Source: Evansella vedderi
Lineage (GTDB): Bacteria; Bacillota; Bacilli; Bacillales; Salisediminibacteriaceae
Length of the DNA: 64,000 bases
NCBI RefSeq assembly: GCF_030813435.1
Contig: NZ_JAUSUG010000008.1
Coordinates: forward strand, 1-64,000
Direction: 5' to 3'
The notes below the pieces were generated by a model. That model was not told the origin of the DNA. It was given only the letters and a program-made list of their open reading frames with translations, and did not search any database. Of the stretch, positions 52,942 to 61,887 are shown piece by piece. Numbering within the stretch: the first letter of the stretch is position 1; each line of letters opens with the position of its first letter. Made by a program: the position numbers and the translations under genes.

Positions 52942-55900
52942 TTGATCCACATTACAGACGGTCAAAACGATAGGATTTTGGATGTTATCACTGTAAAACA
53001 TATACTCTCTAATAAACATCGGAAATCATTGAAGGATAAATTAGAAACATTTGATTTTACTACTTTTGCAGACAAAGACTTTTCTCAGCATATCGGAAAA
53101 AATAATCGGGTCATTATTCCTTCTGAAGACCAGGGGTACAATGAATTTGTAATTACTGAAGCAAAGAAATACCGCGATGTTTTTGGAGTTTTAAAAACTG
53201 AAGCATATGCATCTGCCAGTTACATTCTGTTGAAAAAAGAAAAAACTATTAAACCTCAAACCTTAGAAGACCAAACTGTTTCAACCGCCGTCTCGCATGC
53301 TATCGGGGATACAGAATGGCAAGCTGGTACAGTAACAGCTGCAGGAACTAGAACTTTTAATATTGAACGTCCTACTGACCCGTTTGCCTTTTTAAAACGT
53401 ATAGCTCAGGAGTTTAGTCTTGAGCTTAATTTTCGTGTAGAAATCGATGGAAACCGTATTTTAGGAAGGTATGTGGATTTGCTCCCACGGGTCGGGGCAT
53501 GGCAAGGACGAGAAGTAGAGTTTGGCCGTGATCTTATCGGTATAAAACGTACAGAAAAAACAGACAACCTCTATACTGCATTACTAGGTCTTGGACCTAT
53601 ACGTGAAGACGGTACACGTCTTGAAGTGCTTGTGGAAGATCAAGAAGCATTAGCACGTTGGGGACGTAATGGACAGCACCTTATCGGTACGTATGAGCCT
53701 CAAACCACGGACCTTAACATGTCTTTAGATCGGTTAACTACCTTAACAGAGAATGAGCTTGAAAAACGTGTGAATGCCGTTGTGGAATATGAAGGGGACA
53801 TTGCCGATTTAGAAAACGTACCAGGAATGGAAAATAAGAAAATCCGATTTGGCGACACGATTAAGATTAAGGATACAAAATTTAATCCTCCTCTTTATCT
53901 GGAAGCGCGGATCCACACACAGGAACGTGACATTGTTGATAAATCTAATAAGCATGTAGAACTTGGTGACTTTATCGAATACACCGAGGAAGAAGTAAGA
54001 GCCATTTGGCAGACTTTACAGGCGGAAATTGCAAAGAAAATCAGCATGACGGACGTTTTAGAAGTTACGTACACCAAACAGGTCATCGATGAGAAAGACC
54101 AATCGGTTTTTGAGGATAGTACGTATTATGCTGATGTAGTTGCTCTGTCTGCAGAAGAAAGAGCGATTGAAGCAGCTGAACAGCATACCGTTAACTATGC
54201 CGTATCTAGGGAAGTCTATGATGCTAAAGTGACTGAGATAATGAACGATTTAGCAGAAAAGGCTGGTCTTGAGTATGTGGATGGTCAGTTGCAGCTGAAG
54301 GCAGACTCAAGTGTAGTTAACTCGATTTCTGATACTGTAGACGGATTATCCAACACTACAGACAATTTACTGCAACGTGTAGCTGACAATGAGGATGAGT
54401 TAGCAGCACACGATGGGCGCATTACAACCGTTACCCAAGAGATTGATACCATCGAGGGAAGGTTGAACATAACCATAGATGAATTATCTACTTTGGATGG
54501 TACTGTTCAAAACCAACAGGTACAAATTGATGCCAATGCAAGTGCAATTAGCTTGAAGGCCAGTCAAGATGATCTGGACACAGTGACAGGGGACATTAGC
54601 AGCATTTATGCTGAACTAGATGTTCAAGCTGGGCAGATAGCTTTAAAAGCTGAACAAAGCTCCCTTGAAAACTTAGAGGACGATGTTACCAGTGTTAGTA
54701 ATCAAGTGAGTAGTCTTACTGTTGATGTGGATGGGATTAGTACAAGTGTTACTAGTTTGCAAGGGGAGTTTAATAATCTGCAAATTGGTGGAAGGAATTT
54801 ATTGAAAGACACAAGCGACGAGTTCCGAACGGCCAACCATTATACATGGTATGCAACAGTTGACAGAATGCCAATAAGCGACCTGGGACTAAAACCGGGG
54901 GATATAGTTACATTTAGTGTTTATGTACATCCACCAGAAGATTTTGGGATAGTTGCAAGATTTCGCTTTGAGGATTCGGATAATGTAAACATTGCCAATT
55001 CATATGGAACCAGTGTCGAAGGAGGAGAAGAAGGGTTAATCCATGTAACGGCTGCCATCCCTCAAAACACGCATTGGATAAGGTTAGCGTTAAATAACTC
55101 ACCGTCAGGAACCTCCTTTTCGTCAGAGTATAAAGAAGCTAAGTTAGAGCGTGGTCATCGTGCCACCGATTGGACACCAGCTCCTGAGGATATTGATAGT
55201 GAATTTTCTTTAGTTAGACAGGATATATCAACGGTAGACCAAAAAGCTGATGGTATACTTTCCACCGTTCAAACATTAGAGGCGGATATCGATGAAGAGT
55301 TTACTACAGTATATAGTAGTATCTCTTCTGTAGACCAAAAGGCTGACAGCATCAACTCAACCGTTACCAGTTTGTCAACAACCGTGGATGGTCATAGAAC
55401 TGATATTACAGAAGCATTTTCTCAGATTGAACAAAATGCTAATGCGATTACTCAGAGGGTAACGAAGACTGAGTTTGATAATTTGCAGATTGGTGGGCGG
55501 AATCTGGCGGTAGATACGGGTAATCCAAACAAACTAATACTTCACAGGATAAGTGGTTCTTCTGAGGTCATTAATGATGCAAACTCTCCATCAGGTAAAA
55601 CTTTGAAAATAGCTATAAATCAAATGCACTCTGATTTTAATGACGTGTTTTACATTACAACAGCAGGATTAGTTGGGAGTAGATTAATACAAGGCGAAGA
55701 ATACATCTATACATTTATGGCTAAAGCTTCAAAAAACATAAGGCTACGATTAAGAAGTATGAACCAAGCTTCTATTATTTCCGGTTTCGATGCAGATCTT
55801 ACTACTGAGTACAAAATGGTTACATTCAGGTTTCGTCCAACCGTAGCTCCCGGGAGTGCATTAAATCATAACACACATTTTATACTCCCTAACATGGATG

Positions 55901-57207
55901 GTGCTAACACTGAAATTTACGTAAGACCTATTAAAATAGAAAAAGGAAACCGGACCACAGACTGGACGCCAGCACCGGAGGACGTAGACGGGGCCATAGA
56001 TGGGATAGGTTCCCGACTAAGCACGGCAGAAAGCACCATAACCCAACATGCTGATGAAATTGATCTGAGAGTAAAAGAAAATGGTGTCATTGCAGCTATA
56101 AACCTTTCACCTGAAACAATTCTTATGGATGCTGATCGTATTGAATTTACCGGTCATGTTTTTGGGGAAGGGGCAACCTTTAAAGGTACAATCGATGGTG
56201 GTAGATTTCTCACCTCTGGGACAGAAGGTAATGTCACTATACAAAATGATACAATTCAGCAGGTTAAGTCTCAAAATCTAAATGTTATTGGTGGATGGGA
56301 AAGAAGAGTGAAAGTAACTTCTGGAGTTTTTGAATTAGCGTACGAACAAAATCTCGGAGGATCTTCTACCTACATTGAAACTGCTATTATTGATGGTGAT
56401 AGTTTTGGAATTACTGCTTCTGCCGGAGTGGGGGGAATGAGGTTAAGTCGTAGTTATCTTAGTTTCTTTTCTGGCGGGGCTGGGCAAATTGAAGGTGGTG
56501 CATTTTTACTAAATGATGATTTACATTTATATGCTACTGGAGAAATATTGTTTGATAATAATGTACGATTTAAAGAAAAGATAGTCTCAAATGTAGTAAT
56601 ACAGGACGGAAATTGGCTCTATACAGGAGCAGTGGATGTAGCCCCTGATGGTGGGAACCATTTATATACTCGTACTTCCTCTAGTGGAGAATTAAGGGTG
56701 ACGGTAACGGGGACTACTGACAACTATAGAGCGATAAGAGCAGCAGGGATAATTACTGGTTATACCAATCTATATTTATCGGCTTCTGGTGAGGTGCGTG
56801 TAGTTAGCGATGACCGTGACACTTGGGGTAATCAAAACTACAGACCAATCCGTGCAAGCACCTTCCCTACCGGAACATCCTTACGTGAAAATAAAACTGA
56901 TATCGAAGTGTTTGAAGAGGATGCCTTGTCTGTTATTAAAAGCTCTCACGCTTATTTGTATAAGCTAAAAGGCCATGAAGATGAACCTCATAAACAACTT
57001 GGTTTAATGGTAGATGAAACGCCATCTATCTTACATGGTGAAGCTGGTGACTCCATGGAAATGTATGCATTAAGTACGTATCTATGGAGAGGGGTTCAAC
57101 AACTTTCTTGTATCACAGATAAACACTCAAATGAGTTGGAATGGCTTAAGATTGAGAATCAGCACCTACGTGCAAGGGTGAAAGAATTAGAACAAAAAAT
57201 AGCTTAG
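52942..57207 (+). CDS. Tail fibre/endopeptidase (Tal) with S74 chaperone domain
   Basis: A 1421-residue tail protein. Residues 1 to about 360 match the prophage tail (Tal) baseplate fold. A coiled-coil-rich region follows, then two carbohydrate-binding-like modules that share LQIGGRNL and TDWTPAPED (about residues 613-753 and 850-1015), and a fibre shaft. The last 110 residues are an S74 intramolecular chaperone (SLRENKTDIEVFEEDAL ... KQLGLMVDE), which cuts itself off after trimer folding. TTG at 52942 follows GGGAGGTG. It is the main receptor-binding protein. Confidence 0.85.
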   Translation: MIHITDGQNDRILDVITVKHILSNKHRKSLKDKLETFDFTTFADKDFSQHIGKNNRVIIPSEDQGYNEFVITEAKKYRDVFGVLKTEAYASASYILLKKEKTIKPQTLEDQTVSTAVSHAIGDTEWQAGTVTAAGTRTFNIERPTDPFAFLKRIAQEFSLELNFRVEIDGNRILGRYVDLLPRVGAWQGREVEFGRDLIGIKRTEKTDNLYTALLGLGPIREDGTRLEVLVEDQEALARWGRNGQHLIGTYEPQTTDLNMSLDRLTTLTENELEKRVNAVVEYEGDIADLENVPGMENKKIRFGDTIKIKDTKFNPPLYLEARIHTQERDIVDKSNKHVELGDFIEYTEEEVRAIWQTLQAEIAKKISMTDVLEVTYTKQVIDEKDQSVFEDSTYYADVVALSAEERAIEAAEQHTVNYAVSREVYDAKVTEIMNDLAEKAGLEYVDGQLQLKADSSVVNSISDTVDGLSNTTDNLLQRVADNEDELAAHDGRITTVTQEIDTIEGRLNITIDELSTLDGTVQNQQVQIDANASAISLKASQDDLDTVTGDISSIYAELDVQAGQIALKAEQSSLENLEDDVTSVSNQVSSLTVDVDGISTSVTSLQGEFNNLQIGGRNLLKDTSDEFRTANHYTWYATVDRMPISDLGLKPGDIVTFSVYVHPPEDFGIVARFRFEDSDNVNIANSYGTSVEGGEEGLIHVTAAIPQNTHWIRLALNNSPSGTSFSSEYKEAKLERGHRATDWTPAPEDIDSEFSLVRQDISTVDQKADGILSTVQTLEADIDEEFTTVYSSISSVDQKADSINSTVTSLSTTVDGHRTDITEAFSQIEQNANAITQRVTKTEFDNLQIGGRNLAVDTGNPNKLILHRISGSSEVINDANSPSGKTLKIAINQMHSDFNDVFYITTAGLVGSRLIQGEEYIYTFMAKASKNIRLRLRSMNQASIISGFDADLTTEYKMVTFRFRPTVAPGSALNHNTHFILPNMDGANTEIYVRPIKIEKGNRTTDWTPAPEDVDGAIDGIGSRLSTAESTITQHADEIDLRVKENGVIAAINLSPETILMDADRIEFTGHVFGEGATFKGTIDGGRFLTSGTEGNVTIQNDTIQQVKSQNLNVIGGWERRVKVTSGVFELAYEQNLGGSSTYIETAIIDGDSFGITASAGVGGMRLSRSYLSFFSGGAGQIEGGAFLLNDDLHLYATGEILFDNNVRFKEKIVSNVVIQDGNWLYTGAVDVAPDGGNHLYTRTSSSGELRVTVTGTTDNYRAIRAAGIITGYTNLYLSASGEVRVVSDDRDTWGNQNYRPIRASTFPTGTSLRENKTDIEVFEEDALSVIKSSHAYLYKLKGHEDEPHKQLGLMVDETPSILHGEAGDSMEMYALSTYLWRGVQQLSCITDKHSNELEWLKIENQHLRARVKELEQKIA

Positions 57208-57219
57208 GAGGAATCTATA

Positions 57220-57636
57220 ATGCAAGTAAAAATTGAAAATGCGAAACTAGGGCAGGCAGCAGACCTGCTCTTTAATTTGTCTTTAAAAGGGAAACAGAGC
57301 CGTCACCGTACTAAATTTATTAAAGTGTTGAATGAACGATTAAAGGAAGTGGAAGAGCAACGTGTACAGTTAGCCAAAGAACATTCCAGGATTGATGATA
57401 AAGGGGAGCCTCAAGTTGTTGATGGTAAGTTTGACATTATGGTGATGGAAGATTTTCAGAAAGATTTAAAGGAGCTCTACAAAGAGGAGCTAGTCATTGA
57501 AGGGGGCGATGCTCAGGGAATGTTGAAAACGGTCAAAGATATTTTGTTGAAGTCGCTTGAAGATAAGGAATGGGAAGGTCAAGAAGCTGTTATTTACGAT
57601 TACCTGTGTGATCAATTCGAAGGAGGCGAAGAGTAA
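57220..57636 (+). CDS. DUF1617-like phage protein
   Basis: A 138-residue helical protein (AADLLFNLSLKGKQSRHRTKF) in the usual place after the tail fibre gene. DUF1617 proteins are found there in many Firmicutes phages; the role is unknown. The stop overlaps the next start. Confidence 0.7.
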   Translation: MQVKIENAKLGQAADLLFNLSLKGKQSRHRTKFIKVLNERLKEVEEQRVQLAKEHSRIDDKGEPQVVDGKFDIMVMEDFQKDLKELYKEELVIEGGDAQGMLKTVKDILLKSLEDKEWEGQEAVIYDYLCDQFEGGEE

Positions 57637-57860
57637 TGCAAATACAAATTACATCCACAAACGTCCAGTACAGAGAAGATGAGGTATCATCTGTAAGTGT
57701 TTCGTTCAATGGTCGAGATCCAGAAAGGCAAGTTAATCTGAATGGCCGTATTCCTATAACTGCTGAAGAATACAATGGAAATTCATCTTTGCCAGCATTG
57801 GCAAAAGTGGTTAAGAGGAAATTAATTGAGCGATTAGAGTTGGAAGAAGAGTCCGAGTAA
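57636..57860 (+). CDS. Small phage protein, unknown
   Basis: A 74-residue protein with a beta-rich start (QIQITSTNVQYREDEVSSVS) and a helical end. Coupled to the previous gene by a 1-base overlap. Confidence 0.6.
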   Translation: MQIQITSTNVQYREDEVSSVSVSFNGRDPERQVNLNGRIPITAEEYNGNSSLPALAKVVKRKLIERLELEEESE

Positions 57861-57889
57861 GTGGATCACTAATAGAGGAGGATGAAGTT

Positions 57890-58144
57890 GTGACTAAATT
57901 AACCACAGAAGTTTCAGAAGGTGAAAAGTATAGTCGGATAGAATCTACAGACCATGAAATACGTTTAGAAGTTGGAAAAAAGATTGATGAGACAGGTAAC
58001 CATTTTGAAAAAACTCTATCAAAACACACCGATGAATTACTTCAAACTTTGAAACAAAATAGTAAAGAAGATAGGATTTTTAACGCTACAGTTATGGGTG
58101 TTGTTGCGGCTGTTGTTGTTGGTTTGTTAGGCTTTGTATTCTAG
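57890..58144 (+). CDS. XhlA-like membrane protein of the lysis region
   Basis: An 84-residue protein with a charged helical N-terminus and one C-terminal transmembrane helix (VMGVVAAVVVGLLGFVF), the plan of the hemolysin XhlA family. XhlA helps the holin and endolysin lyse the host in PBSX. It starts at a GTG after GAGGAGGATG. Confidence 0.75.
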   Translation: MTKLTTEVSEGEKYSRIESTDHEIRLEVGKKIDETGNHFEKTLSKHTDELLQTLKQNSKEDRIFNATVMGVVAAVVVGLLGFVF

Positions 58145-58153
58145 ATACGGGAT

Positions 58154-58405
58154 GTGTTTAACGTGGAAGGAAAAATTCCAAATATGATTACTGTGAACGG
58201 TAAAAAAATTGCCGAAGTTTTATATACACCGGTTCGGGCTAGCGATTTTAACGATAGTGTAAAGGAAAGCAATTGTAAGCACGTTGAAACTGTTGAAGTG
58301 ATAAAGGTAACAGTTGTGGAGGGTAGTGGTGAAGAAGACTCACCGTTTAAAGAGGTCACTCAGTACTGGTCAAAAGATGGAAAGTTGTTGTTTAAGGAGT
58401 CCTAA
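58154..58405 (+). CDS. Small phage protein, unknown
   Basis: An 83-residue soluble protein with a strand-rich C-terminus (VEVIKVTVVEGSGEEDSPF). The start is uncertain: GTG at 58154 or GTG at 58163, both with a weak GGGATG upstream. A clear terminator overlaps its end. Confidence 0.5.
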   Translation: MFNVEGKIPNMITVNGKKIAEVLYTPVRASDFNDSVKESNCKHVETVEVIKVTVVEGSGEEDSPFKEVTQYWSKDGKLLFKES

Positions 58406-58429
58406 TATTAGGGCTCTTTTATTTTTTAT
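58397..58429 (+). terminator. Terminator before the holin gene
   Basis: GAG and CCTA pair with TAGG and CTC around ATAT (58397-58416), followed by TTTTATTTTTTATT. It overlaps the end of the preceding gene. Confidence 0.75.
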
Positions 58430-58451
58430 TAAATGAAAGGGGTTATTAAGC

Positions 58452-58889
58452 GTGGAAAATATTTTAAAGTATGGGGCGGCAGCTGGAACAGCTATCGTCT
58501 CCTTTTTATGGGGAGAGTGGTCGCTATTGCTTACGGTACTCGTTGTTTTAGTGTTCATGGATTATGCATCAGGATTAACCGCAGCATGGTTTGAAGGAAA
58601 AAAGAACCCTGATGATAAGAGCAAAGGTTTAAGTAGCAAAGTTGGTATGAAAGGCATTGTAAAGAAGGTTTTCGTTTTCGTTGTAATAGCTATGGCCAAT
58701 TTAGTTGACTACACCCTTATTGAAACAGGAATTAGAGAGGAACCAATAGTTTTCCAAGCAGCTATTGTTTTCTACATTTTTAACGAATGTATTTCTCTCT
58801 TAGAGAACATTGGACGTATCGGTATACCTGTACCAAATCAATTAAAGCAAGCAATACAAGTACTAAAAGGGAAGGAGGAAAAACAGTGA
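58452..58889 (+). CDS. Phage holin (toxin secretion/phage lysis family)
   Basis: A 145-residue protein with about four hydrophobic segments, including SLLLTVLVVLVFMDYASGLT, whose MDYASG is typical of this holin family, and KGIVKKVFVFVVIAMANLVD. It opens the membrane to the endolysin. The stop overlaps the endolysin start by 4 bases. Confidence 0.9.
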   Translation: MENILKYGAAAGTAIVSFLWGEWSLLLTVLVVLVFMDYASGLTAAWFEGKKNPDDKSKGLSSKVGMKGIVKKVFVFVVIAMANLVDYTLIETGIREEPIVFQAAIVFYIFNECISLLENIGRIGIPVPNQLKQAIQVLKGKEEKQ

Positions 58890-59866
58890 GCACCCAAGAT
58901 TTACGCGGTACATTAATGGATCTAGGCCACCGGAGACCAACTAGCAATATAACAAAAATAGCTTTGCATTGGTCCGGTACCAAACAAGGTAATGCTCACT
59001 CTTTTCAAAATCATTGGCGTACAAAATTAGGTTGGAATACTGGAGGCTATCATAAAATTGTTTTGACTGATGGAACCCTTCAACATTGTTATGCTGATAA
59101 CGTAGTGACAAACGGTGTAAGAGGTCACAACACCACTACTCTCCATATCTGTTACGTAGGAGATGGATTACCGAACGCAAGACAAATGACCGTTTTAATT
59201 CGTGAAATTAGAAAATGGCTAGATCGGTATAAGCAACTAAAGGCTACAGATGTGTTAGGGCATAGGGAGTTTAGTGGTCAAAATACTGCTTGCCCTGGTG
59301 CAAACATGACACAGTTTAGGCGGGAGCTAGGTACCACCTCAACACCACCGAGAACACCGGATGTGCTAGGCAGAGACTGTAGCCGTTTGGTGTGTAAAGG
59401 CCCACTCGTCAAAGCATTCCAAGAGAACTTGCTCAAACTTGGTGAGAAGCTTCCACGATGGGGAGCTGATGGTGATTTTGGAGCAGAAACCGAGGATGCT
59501 ACAAAGACATTTCAAGCTAGACATAAACTCATTGTGGATGGCATTGCTGGTACTCAAACATTAAGTAAAGTAGATGAGTTAATCAGAGCTCTACCACAAC
59601 CTAAGCCTGAACCAAAAAAGGAGGAACCATTTATGTTAAAACAAGCAATTGTCATTAATTCCTTTGCAGACTATCCAGCTGCGGAACGATTAGCAAATAA
59701 GATAGGAGCACCAATTTACACTCGAAGAACAGCCGAAAAAGGCCATGAAGCAAAAGAGCTTATTGTGTGCGGTGGATTTGTTGGTAAGTTGAAGGCAGAA
59801 AAGATTACCGATTTATCCGGGCGTACATTGTTTGACACGTATGCAAACATTGGAAAAAGAGTATAA
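58886..59866 (+). CDS. Endolysin: N-acetylmuramoyl-L-alanine amidase
   Basis: A 326-residue lysin. The N-terminal Amidase_2 domain has IALHWSGTKQGNAHSF (zinc His), GHNTTTLHICYVGDG and LGHREFSGQNTACPGANM. A peptidoglycan-binding domain follows (PLVKAFQENLL ... RWGADGDFGAETEDA), then a C-terminal domain of unknown binding (VINSFADYPAAERLANKIG) that may also bind the wall. The GTG at 58886 follows AAGGAGG. It cuts the amide bond between glycan and stem peptide. Confidence 0.92.
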   Translation: MSTQDLRGTLMDLGHRRPTSNITKIALHWSGTKQGNAHSFQNHWRTKLGWNTGGYHKIVLTDGTLQHCYADNVVTNGVRGHNTTTLHICYVGDGLPNARQMTVLIREIRKWLDRYKQLKATDVLGHREFSGQNTACPGANMTQFRRELGTTSTPPRTPDVLGRDCSRLVCKGPLVKAFQENLLKLGEKLPRWGADGDFGAETEDATKTFQARHKLIVDGIAGTQTLSKVDELIRALPQPKPEPKKEEPFMLKQAIVINSFADYPAAERLANKIGAPIYTRRTAEKGHEAKELIVCGGFVGKLKAEKITDLSGRTLFDTYANIGKRV

Positions 59867-59900
59867 TATTAATCCTCCAAGAACTAGCAGCAAGACAACG

Positions 59901-59942
59901 AAAGAGCAGGGGCTTAGCCATTCCCTCTGCTCTTTTACTTTT
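59901..59942 (+). terminator. Terminator after the endolysin
   Basis: AAAGAGCAG (59901-59909) pairs with CTGCTCTTT (59927-59935), followed by TACTTTTTAC. It ends the late operon. Confidence 0.85.
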
Positions 59943-60028
59943 TACATATCTTGTCTGATTATCCTATACATAGCATGTCCTGTAGTGTAAAATTGGAAAT
60001 ATTAAGAAAAGTGCAGGAGGGATACTAG

Positions 60029-60328
60029 ATGAGTGAAGTGAAAAAAGTTTGGAACCCATTCAAGAAGGCTTACTGGACGAAAGAAAATTTAGGGATTGAT
60101 AAAGCTTCCCTTGATAAAGTAAAAGCTGAAATGAAGCAAGCAAAAGAGGAGTCTGCTTCTACCCAAGCAAAGGCAAATGACGCCGGAAAGAAGATCTCCG
60201 GTATTGGTTGGAAACTAACTTTAATGCTTACTATTCCCCTTATACTAACCGTATTCTTCGGCGTAGTAGGAATGGTTATTGGTGCAATTATATTCCTTTT
60301 AACATTGTTTAGTTTGTTCAAAAAGTGA
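60029..60328 (+). CDS. Small membrane protein, unknown
   Basis: A 99-residue protein: a charged, helical N-terminal half, then two closely spaced hydrophobic helices (LTLMLTIPLILTVFFGVVG and VIGAIIFLLTLFSLF). It lies outside the lysis operon behind a terminator and has its own GGAGGG. It may be a lysogenic-conversion or superinfection-exclusion type protein, which is only inferred from place and topology. Confidence 0.6.
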   Translation: MSEVKKVWNPFKKAYWTKENLGIDKASLDKVKAEMKQAKEESASTQAKANDAGKKISGIGWKLTLMLTIPLILTVFFGVVGMVIGAIIFLLTLFSLFKK

Positions 60329-60331
60329 AGA

Positions 60332-60370
60332 TAGAAAAAGAGAGCTTACGTGATCGAGCTCTCTTTTTCT
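60332..60370. terminator. Bidirectional terminator
   Basis: AGAAAAAGAGAGCT (60332-60345) pairs with AGCTCTCTTTTTCT (60357-60370) between two convergent genes, overlapping the end of the XRE gene. Confidence 0.85.
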
Positions 60371-60573
60371 ATTTCTTCCTCCACATACTCATACATATCA
60401 TTTGCCGTACACCCCAATAAATATGCCAACTTATACAACTTAGGAGTACTAGGGAAGGAGCGTCCATGTCTCCAGTTAGACAGCTGCTGAGTAGATACCT
60501 CCATTTTTTCCGCAATAAACCCTGGTCTCAATCCACTTTCCTTAATCAATTTATCTAAATGGCAAATTATCAT
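60346..60573 (-). CDS. XRE-family helix-turn-helix protein
   Basis: A 75-residue protein with a complete helix-turn-helix (PGFIAEKMEVSTQQLSNWRHG, about residues 18-38) and a YLLGCTANDMYEY end common in this family. It is divergent from the partition-like operon and separated from it by 195 bases containing repeats, so it may regulate that operon. AGGTGAT precedes the ATG. Confidence 0.75.
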   Translation of the reverse strand: MIICHLDKLIKESGLRPGFIAEKMEVSTQQLSNWRHGRSFPSTPKLYKLAYLLGCTANDMYEYVEEEIEKESSIT

Positions 60574-60691
60574 CTAATCACCTCGTTTATTAATTTCCAT
60601 AACCTGCTTTATATCCCTTTAAAAATTTAATTATAAAAAATCGAAAATTTAAGTTATATAAACAAGATACTCCAAATACATATTTAACAAA

Positions 60692-60745
60692 AGGTGTTAC
60701 CTAAGTAATACCTAACCAGCAAAACAGGGATCTAGGTATTACCTA
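60692..60745. repeat. Repeats upstream of the actin-like gene
   Basis: AGGTGTTACCT (60692-60702), AGTAATACCTA (60704-60714) and TAGGTATTACCTA (60733-60745) are variants of one motif; the last two share a perfect 10-base inverted repeat. They lie between the divergent XRE gene and the actin-like gene. They may be binding sites for the small partner protein or for the XRE protein, and may serve as both centromere and operator. Confidence 0.55.
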
Positions 60746-60768
60746 CATCACACGAGAGGGGCGATCTT

Positions 60769-61560
60769 ATGAATATTGTCGGTTTGGATTGTGGTAGAAG
60801 GAACGTCAAAGTGGTCACAGATAACAAGGTGTTTTTTATATCCTCCTATGTTGGCGAATGGAGAGAAAGGAAGTTAAAAGATAAAAGTACGAATCATTTA
60901 GAAGTGGAGTTCCAGGATGAGAAATACTTTGTAGGTGATTTAGCGTTGGAAGAGAGTGAGTTTTGCAGGTCCATGATGACAGATGATAAAGATCATGATG
61001 ATACCCTAATATTAGCACTTACTGCGCTCCACCAAGCTGGTGTGGAGGAAGCAAACATTGTAACAGGATTACCTGTAAGCATGCATGATGAGGATAGGAA
61101 ACGACGGATGAAAAACCTACTCTTAGGGCCGTGGGAGATTACAGTCAATGGTGTAAAAAAGTCTATCTTTATCGATACCGTGGACGTAGCTGCAGAGGGT
61201 GGGGCTGCTTTTTGGTCTAACCCTAAGATGGGTAAAATACGCATCATCGACGGAGGTAGTAAGACGGTTAATTATGTCACGATGAACAATAAGCGTTATG
61301 TGGATAGGGACAGTGGGACGTTAGATTTTGGATTTGAAACAAACAAGTCATCAAATGAGAAACAGTTTGCAAATCGTGTAGCTGGAGAACTTGGGAAGAA
61401 GTGGGGATCCGAGGACGTGGTTTACACAGTAGGCGGTAATGCTACAGTGCTTGCTAAGTACCTTAAGCCTTATTTTAAAAATGTAACACCGATGGATAAA
61501 GCACTATACGCAAATGCTATTGGATTTCGCAATATAGGGAAGATTAAATATGGCATATAG
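60769..61560 (+). CDS. Actin-like DNA segregation protein (ParM/AlfA type)
   Basis: A 263-residue actin-fold ATPase: phosphate-1 motif GLDCGRRNVKVV at the N-terminus, NIVTGLPVSMHD, phosphate-2 motif IIDGGSKTVNYV (about residue 162), and adenosine motif VYTVGGNATVL. The length is close to AlfA of Bacillus plasmid pLS32 (275) and shorter than ParM. Such proteins form filaments that push or pull plasmid or phage DNA. It is followed, with an 11-base overlap, by a small DNA-binding-like protein, the usual ParM-ParR order. Confidence 0.82.
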   Translation: MNIVGLDCGRRNVKVVTDNKVFFISSYVGEWRERKLKDKSTNHLEVEFQDEKYFVGDLALEESEFCRSMMTDDKDHDDTLILALTALHQAGVEEANIVTGLPVSMHDEDRKRRMKNLLLGPWEITVNGVKKSIFIDTVDVAAEGGAAFWSNPKMGKIRIIDGGSKTVNYVTMNNKRYVDRDSGTLDFGFETNKSSNEKQFANRVAGELGKKWGSEDVVYTVGGNATVLAKYLKPYFKNVTPMDKALYANAIGFRNIGKIKYGI

Positions 61561-61792
61561 ACGTAGACCGGTGAGTTTTAACTTAGATAACCCACACCAG
61601 AAGAAGTTAAGTGAGTTCTGTGATAAGGAAGGAGGGAAAAACTTCTCGGGGTTTGTTAAGGACGTATTATTCTTATATATGAATGGGAAGTTGTCTGCAG
61701 CTCCAATGGATGGGGGAGAAGAGGAAACAGTTATGGAATTTGAACCGAACTCCACAGGAAGTGAAAAGAGCCTCATCAACGATATACTTTAA
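61550..61792 (+). CDS. ParR/AlfB-like partner of the actin-like protein
   Basis: An 80-residue protein with an N-terminal ribbon-helix-helix-like segment (RRPVSFNLDNPHQKKLSEFC, then GFVKDVLFLYM) and an acidic tail that could contact the filament. Its place and size fit the adaptor that binds the centromere and the actin-like filament. AGGGAAG precedes the ATG. Direct family membership cannot be proved by eye. Confidence 0.65.
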   Translation: MAYRRRPVSFNLDNPHQKKLSEFCDKEGGKNFSGFVKDVLFLYMNGKLSAAPMDGGEEETVMEFEPNSTGSEKSLINDIL

Positions 61793-61814
61793 CCCTTCCC
61801 CTACCGTCCAATTT

Positions 61815-61838
61815 CGGACCAGAGGACTAGAGGACCAG
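61815..61838. repeat. Three tandem 8-base repeats
   Basis: CGGACCAG, AGGACTAG and AGGACCAG follow one another without gaps, between the ParR-like gene and the next reading frame. They look like a protein-binding array: an operator for the next gene or a second partition site. Confidence 0.55.
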
Positions 61839-61887
61839 AGATAAATAGCAATTTCTACTTCAAATGTGGGAAAGAGAGGAGAGGGAA

